A DNA stretch of 64,000 nt from NCBI GenBank assembly GCA_051453625.1, contig JBOZIK010000001.1, forward strand, positions 128,548,079 to 128,612,078. Direction: 5' to 3'. This document shows positions 46,600 through 56,799 of this stretch, piece by piece. Position 1 is the first letter of the stretch; each line of letters begins with the position of its first letter. The DNA comes from Welwitschia mirabilis. Taxonomy: Eukaryota > Gnetophyta > Gnetopsida > Welwitschiales. The notes beneath the pieces are model-generated. The model was given only the letters and a program-made list of their open reading frames with translations, searched no databases and was not told where the DNA came from. The position numbers and the translations under genes are program-made.

Positions 46600-46718
46600 A
46601 TTTTCCTACTTTAAGAATTCCTTAAATTAGATAATATTATTTGCCTTATCTTCTCATAAGATGATGGACTATTCTCTAATTATAAAATCATCAATAATGA
46701 CAATTATCTAACCATTGT
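46600..46718 (-). pseudogene. LINE link fragment between G3 and L
   Basis: About 115 bp between two insertions. It has no readable motif of its own. It is assigned to the LINE only because LINE RT lies on the other side of G3 and LINE EN on the other side of L, all on the minus strand in the right order. Confidence 0.45.
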
Positions 46719-46895
46719 TGAACTTAGAGAGGAGGGATGAATGAGATCTACCAAATAAAAAATTTTACCAATAATAAAATGAAAAATCATAATATAGTAA
46801 ATACCTTATTAATATAATATGGTTCCCTAACTTGCATATGTTCACACACAGAGAGGATAGCTTCCTCTCACATGTCTAGATATTCTTGTTCTATA

Positions 46896-47205
46896 AGAAA
46901 TAGTGGTTTTCTAGTCGTGCACTGCCAATCTTATAATAATATGAGAGTTTCCTCATAAGGCATCACTCTCTTCCCCTTAAGGAAATAGTGGTTTTGGCTT
47001 ATTACTAACCTTACAATAAAATGAGAGTATCCTTGTAAGATAAAAATTTCTCCTCCTTAGGGAAATAATAGTTTACCTCACCACCAATCTTATAACAAAA
47101 TGAGATTTTCCTCACAAAGTAGCACTCTCTTTCCCTTAAGGAAACCAAAAATAATGTGATATTCTTCTTGCAAGGTAGCGAAATCTTTCCCTTAGGGAAA
47201 TACAA
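46896..47205 (-). repeat. ~80-bp tandem repeat in L 3' LTR, ~4 units
   Basis: Units begin with GGAAATAGTGGTTTT-like sequence at about 46,896, 46,981, 47,058 and 47,138. Each has a CTTATAATAAAATGAGA core and ends with a CTCTCTTTCCCTTA-like stretch. Confidence 0.85.
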
Positions 47206-47689
47206 TAAGGTAAGTACTCACAAACATAACATGAATGCACATCCATATAAGGAATATCTTATAATGAGTTTGATGATATAATAATGGACTTTATAATAGC
47301 ATTCAAGAATTATATAGTCCAACAATATAAGATTCAATAAATACAATACAAAAACAAGTCTGAATGATATAACTATAAATAATAGCTTGAATTCCTTATT
47401 ATCATTATTGTCATGATTTTAAGAGAAAGATGTAATAATGTAGGATTCAAGAATAACAGATGTAAATACTAAGAATTCCTTGTAAACAATAGATTTGATC
47501 CTTCATAATTAGTTTCAATAATCCATGCATTTATTTCTTTCAAAGTAGATCTATTCATTTCATTCCTTGAAAGTATGATCATAAAAAGTGTTTAACTTAT
47601 TCTATGACATCATGCCTTTATATTGTTGAAGTGAAAATAGTTATTTAACCTCAATAGTAATCATGTAAACTTTGTATTGTAGTGTAACA

Positions 47690-48170
47690 AATAAGAGAAT
47701 CTAGACATCTAACATGCTTTATTCAATGTAAACTTTAATTCAGGATGTCTTCAAAATTGTAGATATCTACTAACAGTCAAACATCTTAAACTAGTAGACA
47801 TCTTTAATAAACTTATCCAAAAATTAATAAAAATTGGACTATATTATCTCTAGTCCTCCATGATTATGAACCCATTATGAAAAACTTAATAGCTTATCTA
47901 AAATGTAAAATATTTATCAAAGTAGAAAATAACTTTGTTACCTATTTCAGTTTAGCATAGATATCTTTAAACATGTAGACATCTCTCATTAGAGTTAGGT
48001 CCAAATTTTAGCATAGTCATCTTTGATAAGATAGTCATCTTTAACCTATGAATCTAAAGCTAGTACATCATAGATGTCTTTAATCTATAGATTTCTTTAT
48101 CATATATGTCTTTAAGGTCTATAAATCTTCACCATAGACATCTTTCATTCTGTAGATTTTTAGAGAACTA
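47690..48170. repeat. AGACATCT-type motif cluster in L 3' LTR
   Basis: About ten copies of AGACATCT, AGATATCT, AGTCATCT or the reverse form AGATGTCT, mostly followed by TTAA. The position corresponds to U3, so enhancer-like sites are possible. The partner LTR has the same set. Confidence 0.6.
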
Positions 48171-48331
48171 ATTTTTCATTTCAAATTTTGAGTCTTTTTG
48201 TGAGATATTGTCTTTAAAGATCTAATAATAACTTATGTTTATTGTAATCTAATTTTATTCGTAATGACCTATATACACAATAATCCTAAATATTTGATAA
48301 GTGGAATCATTAAAACTTAATTTACCAATAA

Positions 48332-48347
48332 TCTCCCCCTTTTTGAT
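48332..48347 (-). other. polypurine tract of L
   Basis: Plus TCTCCCCCTTTTTGAT gives minus ATCAAAAAGGGGGAGA beside the LTR, a form common in SIRE-type copia elements. Confidence 0.9.
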
Positions 48348-48999
48348 GATGTCTAAAACTTGATAAATCTTGTTTGTGCAATCTCATTCAATCAGCATAA
48401 TTTGAGATATTCATATTCAAGCACATAAGCATATAATCATATTTTACAATAATATTTAATACATCATAATTTTAACCACTTAAATAATCATGAAGAGATT
48501 AATAAAGGAAAAAAAACATTTTAATCACTTGAATTAAAACTTGAATAAGTAATTATGAAAATTGTGCTCATTGAAATATGATAATAATAAAAATACAAGC
48601 ATATCATTTTAGAAATGTGGCAATAAGACATAATATTAAACATGAGAATGTGCTAATAAAAAATGATATAGCAGGAATATGTACCAATAGTAAATATAAC
48701 AACAGAGATAGAAATAAAAAAACATGATAATGTGTGAAAAATAATAAGAGTAAGCATTAATGAATAATGATATCACTAAGGATCCAGTCCATCATCTTAA
48801 AAACATGTACTTAAAGCCAATAGGATGTCCTTATTTTTAAGTCTAATGTATCCAATTAAATGTAACTAAGTTTCATTACTTTTCCACTAATTTACTTGAA
48901 CTTCATCCCATTTTTGGATAATAAAGAAAAGAATCTAATCCCTAAGAGTAGAGTTACTAACATAATTCATGCATTATTCTTCTTTGTCACTATCATCAC

Positions 49000-50720
49000 C
49001 TCTTTCATAGGTAGTGAAAGTCTGAATGGTATATGATGAGGAGGATGTGGATGGTGGAGTATGGCGTTTCCTAAAAGGATTCTAAGATGACTCACCTAAT
49101 CCTTCAGAGGTCTGTTTCCTCATATGTTAGTATGTTTAAGAAGTGATGGACATCCAAAAGAAACTAGTTGTGGCAATTCTACCAAGGATGATGGTAATTG
49201 AACGTTGAAAAGTGGTGGGATATGAAGAGGCTCTATGAGAGATAGAGCTAGTGATGACATACACAATAAAGGTGGAGATGGTAAGTGTGGTGGTGAAGAG
49301 GATCTAAGAGATGAAGGTGGCTAATAAGAATAACAAACTAGTATCTTGTGTTGTAAATGGTAGAAGATAAGAGGTTGTACATCTGAGCTCTCAAACTCTA
49401 TCTCCTACTGCTACCTCTTTTGTGATGGTCCTGGAGCCTATTATTTCCCCTACACCTATGCCATTATGAAATCCTAGTGATCATCCTAAATCTCTGCATC
49501 ACCCTTGATGACCCTTTTATAGAATTACTACTATCAGCTACTCTACAAGAGTTATAACCTATTACCTATATAGTTGGTATTGCTTCTTCTTTTGATTCTT
49601 CCTCTAAGTCTAACCATGTGAGAGTTCTTATGGATTTCCAAGTCTCTGCTAGTGCCTCACCATCGCTAATTGTGGACTTGTGTTTCTTTAATCTTAATAA
49701 TTTTTTTCAATTTTGGCAATCATTTTCATCATTATTTTTAAATCCTTCTTTATTGATGATGAACTTTGAGTAGCAGTAGAATAATATCTCTAAAATGATG
49801 AAGGCCTTTTGCTTATGCTCTTACCTCATGGTGTTGGCACTCTCCATTTTTCACTAAAGGGGCTTCTCCTAATGAGTAAGATTACCTTAAGAAACTAGAA
49901 TGTTTGCATTTCTAATAATTAAACTAATGATACAAGGGTAATCCAAAATTTAACCCTTGCGAAATAGCATTATAATATCCATACATAAGATAAAACTCAA
50001 ATCTATCTTCAAACCAGTAAGTAAATAGAATACAAAAAAAGTTTGCCTAGGTTTATAATAACTATAACTACCACCTCTGATAAAAATATTTAGAACATGA
50101 TTAAAATAAGAATGAAAGCATCTGTAATTATACCTTTTCACTCTATATTTTCCATAAAATTCATTCTAGGGTGTTTAAATAAAATATTACTCATATGACT
50201 TCATGACACATTGACAGCTCTAGAAGTAAAAATTTTCTTAAAAAAATGCACATATAATTGAGGCAATTCAGAATCATCTATGCTAATTAATGAATTCACA
50301 AAACTAAGAGTAATATGTAATGAAGTACCTCTAACTTGAGTTTGGAAAGCACTTGTGCTATCATATATCTTTTGGATGTTGGCATAGAACTCCTTCATCA
50401 TGGAATCTGATATACTTTGATCTAACTCAATAAGCATTTCCTATCTAAGCTATGAGAAGTAAGCCACAAGTTAACCTTTGCATTACCTCTAAGATCTAAG
50501 AGATCTTTCTATAATAATAGAGCTCTTTGTCCAATTCTGATATTTTCTTGCTACCATCTCATGGTCAAAATGAGGTCCATATTGAGATCTTTAAGGTTTT
50601 GATTCTTGTTCTTTCCCTCTTAAAGTACTAGCTAACTTTATTCTAAAAACTTTATAAGATATATGGAAGATCTAAACTAAAAATCAACTAAAATGTAAGA
50701 AACAACTAAAAAATATGCAC
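49000..50720 (-). pseudogene. degenerate plant-transposon-type ORF downstream of pol (L)
   Basis: Broken minus-strand frames from 50,720: ERSLRS, then the open stretch 50,201-50,437 with SISDSMMKEFYANIQKIYDS and TQVRGTSLHITLSFVNSLI. This resembles the 'LVREFYANL...VRGxxVxxxxxxIxxxxG' segment of a protein family annotated in plant genomes as putative plant transposon protein. The open stretch 49,950-50,141 (YFNHVLNIFIRGGSYSYYKP, LFRKG end) fits its C-terminal half (HxLxxxLxPxG...LLYxLxTGxxI). A Ser/Thr-rich, acidic tail (PSTSSSSYTIQTFTTYERGD) follows near 49,030. It lies in the position of the env-like ORF of SIRE-type elements. The assignment rests on motif shape only. Confidence 0.5.
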
Positions 50721-50904
50721 CTATGTAAAAATAATCCTATTCTTGCTCACTTAAGACATCTTACAGTGAAATTTAAGAAAATTAGTCTTGAATAATCCTT
50801 TGAGAGAGATACCTATTGAGTGGAGAGTTGAAAATAAAATTTTATGGCCCATTTTCCAAATAAAAAGAGTCAAAACCCTAGGTTTTTAGTGCATTTTAAT
50901 TTAT

Positions 50905-51065
50905 ACAATATAGTTAAGACATCTACCTAATAAAAGATGTCTAAAAAGTAAAAAGTAGACATCTCACCTTTCAAGATGTCTATAAAACTCCAAAGATGTC
51001 TACAAATCTAAATATGTCTCTTTAATAGATATCTATAAAACTAAAGACATTTGCAATGAAAATTC
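50905..51065. repeat. AGACATCT-type motif cluster inside L
   Basis: Seven or so motifs in 160 bp (AGACATCT, AGATGTCT and AGATATCT forms), the same kind as in the LTR U3. They lie in the internal region where integrase and RT should be, close to the deletion junction. Confidence 0.6.
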
Positions 51066-51360
51066 CAAAAATCTAAAAAATTCTATAACTAATATTAATA
51101 TAATAATAACACTTCAAAAAACTAAAATAATAAGCACATAATTTAACTTTTATTTCATCTGACTATAATCTCAACTTATAAGATAATTACAACGTGGAGT
51201 TGAGAATTTAAATGATATTACCTATTAACTTATCTAACTGGACAAGGCCTAATCTTTAAGTTCCTTTATAACTTTATGAAACTTTTAGCACCTAGAGATT
51301 TTTGAATACATTACAAGATTGACCATTCATACATCGCATTGTAATGTTTTTGTTATGCTT
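51066..51360 (-). other. non-coding stretch at the pol deletion of L
   Basis: AT-rich and without motifs. Integrase core and RT are expected here and are not found. Confidence 0.5.
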
Positions 51361-51560
51361 TCTATGTTGTATTAACTCCTTTTTCTTCCAAAATGTTTCT
51401 TGTTTTCTTTCCTTTTTACATGCTTCACAAATTTAATTCTCAGTGCTTTTTGACTTGGGAAGTTCACTTACCATTTCTCTTGTAGATAATATTTTGAAAA
51501 AAAACCCTTGTTTCCATGTCCAATATTCTTATGCCAAAGATCTGCTTCTTCTATTTTTCT
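51360..51560 (-). pseudogene. copia GAG-pre-integrase (L)
   Basis: The minus strand reads WHKNIGHGNKGFFSKYY near 51,535, then KALRIKFVKHVKRKENKKHF near 51,435. These match 'WHxRLGHxxxxxLxKL' and the zinc-binding 'CxxCxxGKQxxxxF' segment with its cysteines lost (FVKHVKRK). The sequence stops there and the DDE core does not follow. Confidence 0.75.
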
Positions 51561-51639
51561 TGTCAAATACTTGGTTTTATTGTTAGATATATCTTATAAA
51601 GTAGTAATATAAACATTTGATTTTTTATATGAGAAGATA

Positions 51640-51930
51640 ACACTTTAATTAAATTTATCTTTCTAATAATATAATAATCTTTTATAAAGGTAACAAAAAA
51701 ATTTACATCACAAAGTTAACTAACACTTAGTATATTATATTGTAGACATTCTACAAAGAACACATCCTTTACCTCTGGTAGATTATCTTCTCCATTAGTA
51801 CCAATACCTTTGATCAATTCTCCTATGCTATCTTTAAAGGTTATAACTTCTTTATCTTGTTATATCTATGTGATAAAGTTAGATTTATCTCCAATCATAT
51901 GCCTTAAGCATCCACTATCAATATGCGAAG
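51640..51930 (-). pseudogene. copia protease (L)
   Basis: The minus strand near 51,880-51,925 reads HIDSGCLRHMIGDKSNFIT with the active-site Asp-Ser-Gly intact. It continues VITFKDSIGELIKGIGTNGE and VFFVECLQYNILSVSQLCDV. This follows the copia protease from flap to C-terminus and is the best-kept domain of L, with only one or two stops. Confidence 0.88.
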
Positions 51931-52719
51931 CATGCTCCTTTTATGCTCTAAGTGAATTTATGCCAATAGTGCTAGTTTTGATTTTGATATCCATACTTTT
52001 CTTAGTTTATCCTACACAAAATGTTATACCATTCTACTAGGCCTTTTGGCATTGTTAATATCATACTTATTTTTGAATTTCATTAGGTACTTATATTGAT
52101 AATGACCTTTACTATGATAATAATAGTAAATAATATTATTTGTAAACATTAAATGTTCATATCTTAGGTTATAATTCCATTTTTCAAAGAAAGAGGATGA
52201 AGTTCTAGTTGAGGCTTCCCTGTGTCTAAAGACACTTTTGTCATTTGAACTTCTACATTATCCAAGCATGACATTTAATGTCTATTTTCCTTAGATAAAT
52301 TTTTTATTATTTTCCTTTAAATCTAATAGTTTTTATCTTACATTCTTTAAAATCATATGTTAGTCTACTAATCTCAGCTTTAAGAGTTGTGTTTCTAAAA
52401 GATAATTTATTACAAACATTCTGTTCTTATTCATAATCTTCTTAATAAGTATGAAATAATTTATTCATCTTAGCATATACCTTTTTCAATTTAATAAACT
52501 GTTCAAAAATTAGATCATATAGATTGTATCTTCCTTGAAGATTCATACTTATATCATCTTCTCCTTTTTATTCATACTCTTCTTTTGTCTCATCATTTTC
52601 CTCTTAAAAATGTATAATATCCATAAAGGAGATGAGATTTCTAAAAATTAGATGTTTCTTTTTTCATTTCTTCTTCATCATTGTCCTATCATGTGAAGAA
52701 ATATTTCTTCTTTTTTATC

Positions 52720-53751
52720 TTCTTCTTTTATTCTCTTTTCTATATTTTGTTAGTACTAGGATACTCTAAGGGATATGTCCTCATCCTCCACATACCCAAT
52801 ATTCTACTTTAAAAACACCAGATTTAGAATAAAAAGAAGTATTACTAGAACACTTATCTTTAAACTTATCTTTGACTTGAAATTTGAATGATTTTTTGAA
52901 ATCCTCCCTTTTGTTGTGCTTACATGAAAGAATTCTCTTTACTCTTCTTATAATGAGGGCATGCCCTTATCTACTTCATCATCAAAGTTATCTTCCTCTT
53001 ATTTTTTCTTTGCCTTTTCTTTTGAACTCTATTTTATGCTTTCACTTTTCTTAAGAGCAATGGGTTTTTATTTTAAGGCTCCATATTGTATGAGATTCAT
53101 TTCATATGCTATTAGAGCACTTTATAGCTCTTCTATCTTCATGGTGTTGAAATCTCTTGACTTTTCCATGGCTATAGTATTGGGTCTATATTTAGGGTTT
53201 ATATATCTAACAACTTTTTATATTACCTTGGCTTCTAGAATACTTTTGCCAATGCCTCGTATTGCATTCACAATGTTGAAGACTCTCTCATGAACTCTCT
53301 CTCAGTTGTTCATCTTGAGATTTTTGAACTGGTTTATCTATACAAGAAGCTTTGATTGTTTTATAATAGAAGTTCCTTTATATATTCCAACTAGAATGTT
53401 CCAAATATCTTATGTTATCTTGAAACATGCTATTCTATTGAACTCTTATATCATTAAAGCTAAATAAAGTGCATTGTTTGCTTTAGAATCATACATAAAG
53501 GCAACTTCCTCTTTGTTTTCCTAATTCTGTTTTTGCTTAATCTATGTGATGGTGTTACCTGTAGCATTTCTTAAAGTTTTCATAGGATTTGTATATCCTT
53601 CTTCTATGATTTGCCATACCCAAAACTCAAAAGACTATAAGTACATCCACATCCTCATCTTTCAATAGGCATAGTTTATCCTATGGAAGAGCGAAGGTCT
53701 AATGAATGGCACCTCTTCTATTATTTACTTAAGGAAGTTACTTCCTTTCAT
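52720..53751 (-). pseudogene. copia gag (L)
   Basis: A Met at 53,751 begins MKGSNFLK, a stop, then EEVPFIRPSLFHRINYAY, KMRMWMYL, WVWQIIEEGYTNPMKTLRN, then KANNALYLALM. This is the UBN2/DUF4219-type gag of SIRE-like and other copia elements ('RPPxFxGxNYxYWKxRMxxxLxS', 'ALNALxxALxxxExxR'). Further on come MEKSRDFNTMKIEEL and SALIAYEM ('xAKDLxxLxLEELIGSLxTYE') near 53,130 and a worn knuckle YWVCGG near 52,790. Many stops. Confidence 0.85.
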
Positions 53752-53762
53752 GAATACCCATT

Positions 53763-53772
53763 TTAATACCAT
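53763..53772 (-). other. primer-binding site of L
   Basis: Plus TTAATACCAT gives minus ATGGTATTAA, a decayed TGGTATCAGA site beside the LTR. Confidence 0.7.
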
Positions 53773-53956
53773 TTGAGAATCATTTAATATAGAGGAAAGG
53801 GAATAATGAGATCTATCAAATAAAAAATTTACTAATAATAGAATGAAAAAGCATAATATAATAAATATCTCACCAACGCAATGTAGTTTATTAACCTAGG
53901 TATGTCCATACACAGAGGGTAGCTTCTTCTTACACCTCTAGATATTCTTATCTTAT

Positions 53957-54215
53957 AAGAAATGTGGTTTTCTAGCATACCATCAACCTTACAATAATAT
54001 GAAAGTATGCATGGGAGTATTCTTTTCCCCTCAAGGAAATAGTGGTTTTGGCTTACCACTAACCTTATAATAAATGAGAGTTTCCTCATAAGATAGCACT
54101 CTTTTTTCCTTAGGGAAATAATGGTTTTGGCTCATCACCAACCTTATAATAAAATGAGAGTCTTCTCATGTAAGATCCTCAACACAAGACAGCAAACTCT
54201 TCCCTATAGGGAAAT
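53957..54215 (-). repeat. ~80-bp tandem repeat in L 5' LTR, ~3 units
   Basis: Units begin at about 53,957, 54,033 and 54,112, one fewer than in the 3' LTR. Same core, CTTATAATAAAATGAGAG. Confidence 0.85.
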
Positions 54216-55003
54216 ACAATAATGCAACTGCTTACAAGCACAACCTTAATGCATACCTATGTAAGGTTTACCTTATAATGGGTTTAATGATATAATAATA
54301 AACTTTATAATAGCATTCAAGAATGAAATAGTTTAATAATATAAGATTCAACAAATACAATAAAACAACAAGCGTGAATGATGTAATTGTGAAGAAGAGC
54401 TTAAGTTCCTTGTTATCATTGTCATTATGAGTGTAAGAGAATGATGCAACAATGTAGAATCTAAGAATAAAAGATGTAGACACTGAGAGATCCTTGTAAA
54501 GAATAGTTGTAATCCTTCGTAAATAGTTTCAATCACTCCTATGATCATTTCCTTTGAGCTAGATTCATTTGTTATGCACCTTAGAATTATGATCATGAAA
54601 TTTATTTAGTTTTTTTCTATAACATTGTGTCTTTATACCATTAAATAGAAACTAGTTGTTTAATCTTGATCAATAGCTATTTAAACTTTACAATTATCAC
54701 TTAATGGATATGAGTGTCTAAGTGTTGAATGCAATCTTCATTTTTATTCGATGTAAACTTTGATTCAAGACATCTTCAAAATTGTAAACATCTACTAATA
54801 GTCAGATGCATTCACCTAGGAGATGTCTTCAATGAATTTTTCCAGAAATTGATGGAAATTGAGTTATGTTATACCTAGTGCTTCATGATTATGATTTCAC
54901 CATGAAAAACATGATAGCTTGCCTAAAACATAAAATATTCATCAAAGCATAAAATAACTCTATTACTTGTTTTAATTTAGCATAGACATCTTTAAACATA
55001 TAG

Positions 55004-55330
55004 NNNNNNNNNNNNNNNNNNNNNNNNNNNNNNNNNNNNNNNNNNNNNNNNNNNNNNNNNNNNNNNNNNNNNNNNNNNNNNNNNNNNNNNNNNNNNNNNN
55101 NNNNNNNNNNNNNNNNNNNNNNNNNNNNNNNNNNNNNNNNNNNNNNNNNNNNNNNNNNNNNNNNNNNNNNNNNNNNNNNNNNNNNNNNNNNNNNNNNNNN
55201 NNNNNNNNNNNNNNNNNNNNNNNNNNNNNNNNNNNNNNNNNNNNNNNNNNNNNNNNNNNNNNNNNNNNNNNNNNNNNNNNNNNNNNNNNNNNNNNNNNNN
55301 NNNNNNNNNNNNNNNNNNNNNNNNNNNNNN
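55004..55330. other. sequence gap (327 N), probably spurious
   Basis: The 53 bases before it (54,951-55,003) are identical to the 53 bases after it (55,331-55,383), and the 3' LTR of L is continuous at the equivalent place near 47,930-47,985. The two contig ends most likely overlap and nothing is missing. Confidence 0.9.
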
Positions 55331-55739
55331 AAAATAACTCTATTACTTGTTTTAATTTAGCATAGACATCTTTAAACATATAGACGTCTTTCATCAGTGT
55401 TAAATCCAACTTTAAATAGTCGTCTTTGATGAGTTAGTAGTCTTTAACCTATGACTTAAAAGCTAGTACATCATAAATGTCTTGAATCTATAGACGTCTT
55501 TATCATAAATGTCTTTAAGGTCTAAACATCTTCACCACAGATGTCTTCCATTTTATAGCCATCTTTAGATAACTTATTTTGCATTTCAAATTCTAAACCT
55601 TTTTGTGAGATATTGTCTTTGAAGATAGAATAATAACTTATGCTTATCATGATTTTAATTTCTTTGTAATGACCTATCTACATAATAACACAAAATATTT
55701 AACAAGTGGAATCATCAAAACTTGATTTACCAATATTGT

Positions 55740-56760
55740 CATTAGTAGGTAAATGGAAAGCCATAACTAAAAAATTTTGTAATATCCCTATCATAATCTA
55801 ATCAAAGCTAACTAAAGTTAAAGATAAATAGCAATCATAATAATTATTTCCAACTTACACCATTCCAAAAAACTCCACAAGAAATGTCTTGAGATTAGAA
55901 AGTGTGGAATCATAAAACACCTTTATTAGAAGAACATTCCTTTTAACGTATTTAAAATAAAAACCATGAAAAAATTGAACTTTATCAAGTCTTTTAAAAA
56001 ATTTTTTCCAACCATGAACATTAATATACTAAGTGTACAATGATCTCTTATTTCTATAGCTAAAAACTAGATCTAATAAACCAAATTAAACTTTTAATCT
56101 AAATGATATTACCCTCTTATTATAATTTCAATGAAGCAAATCACCTCTAATGTAATCTTTATCATTCTCAACTATGTTAAAATCATTGATAAGAATCCAA
56201 AAATATTTTGAAAAAGAAATTTTAACTTGTTCCAAAGAGATTCCTATTATTGGATAGAGTTAGAAGCATACATATAAGATAAAATACAAGATTATCTTTT
56301 CAATTAAAGGTAATCCAAATCCCCTATATGTGAGTATCCTCTCTTTTATCTATAATAAATTTTTATAACCTTTTAACTATTAGGAAAGTTACGCCTCCTC
56401 TTCATCTTTCCTCATATAAGAACAAACAATATAAGAATTCAAAATTTCCTTGGAAGTAAAATGCAAATTAGACTTGTTAATATTAACTTATTTGAGATAA
56501 ATAATTTCAAGAAATAAACCTAGATATTAAAAATAATAAAAAAATAGAAAATATAAAATTAACCACATATTTCCAAAAAGTATTCATAAGACCCTTAACA
56601 CTTCATAAAAAATGATGCATCATGATCAGACTATGTGAAGAGATATTCCCTCACCTGTACCTTGTTTTAATCACTTGTACCTTGTTCTAGTTATCTTTAA
56701 TTGTGATTATCTTCATTAAAAGAATGTTCAATTTTCATTTCTAATAAGGATAAAAAGATA
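55740..56760 (-). pseudogene. LINE endonuclease (piece 1 of the split LINE)
   Basis: The minus strand near 56,165-56,200 reads WILINDFNIVENDKD, the apurinic-type endonuclease motif of plant LINEs ('WIxxGDFNxVxxxxDK') with Gly changed to Asn. Before it comes YASNSIQ, then SLWNKLKFLF ('IYAPxxxxxRxxLWxxL'). After it come NVHGWKKFFKRLDKVQFFHG near 56,000 ('FTWxNxRxxxxxxxxRLDRxxxxxxW') and STLSN near 55,890. The sequence is cut at 55,740 by element L. Frames are broken. Confidence 0.8.
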
Positions 56761-56799
56761 TTATTTATTAGATGGAGTATATTTCCAATGAGGCTTCTA

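Larger units (their letters stand above)
46719..48331 (-). repeat. 3' LTR of L
   Basis: Pairs with 53,774-55,734: GAGATCTACCAAATAAAAAA near 46,752, a ~80-bp internal tandem repeat, then AAGTGGAATCATTAAAACTT near 48,299. It ends ACCAATA beside the PPT. It is continuous at the place where the partner has the N run. The U3 part (47,690-48,170) holds about ten AGAYATCT/AGATGTCT-like motifs. Confidence 0.9.
46719..55734 (-). mobile_element. Ty1/copia element L, internally deleted, with extra ORF region
   Basis: Minus-strand element with ~1.6-kb LTRs at 46,719-48,331 and 53,774-55,734, a PPT at 48,332 and a PBS at 53,763. Gag, zinc knuckle, protease and GAG-pre-integrase are readable. The integrase core, RT and RNase H are missing. 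Between pol and the 3' LTR there is a degenerate plant-transposon-type ORF. The PPT form (AAAAAGGGGGAGAT) and the gag start resemble the SIRE-type copia lineage, which also carries an ORF after pol. The candidate target duplication is ATTGT (46,714-46,718 and 55,735-55,739). Confidence 0.85.
53774..55734 (-). repeat. 5' LTR of L, contains N run
   Basis: 1,961 bp including a 327-N run and a duplicated 53-bp flank. Without these it is 1,581 bp, against 1,612 bp for the 3' LTR. It ends ACCAAT(A) at 55,734-55,735. Confidence 0.9.

Noticed and set aside
46896-47205. CRISPR-like repeat array
   Set aside because: The ~80-bp units are contiguous and diverged, with no spacers, and lie inside a plant LTR.
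52961-53293. 110-codon plus-strand frame, membrane-like
   Set aside because: Antisense to the gag of L, whose motifs are clear on the minus strand. It is a shadow frame.
54972-55409. 145-codon open frame in the L LTR
   Set aside because: It spans the 327-N run. The flanks are LTR sequence.
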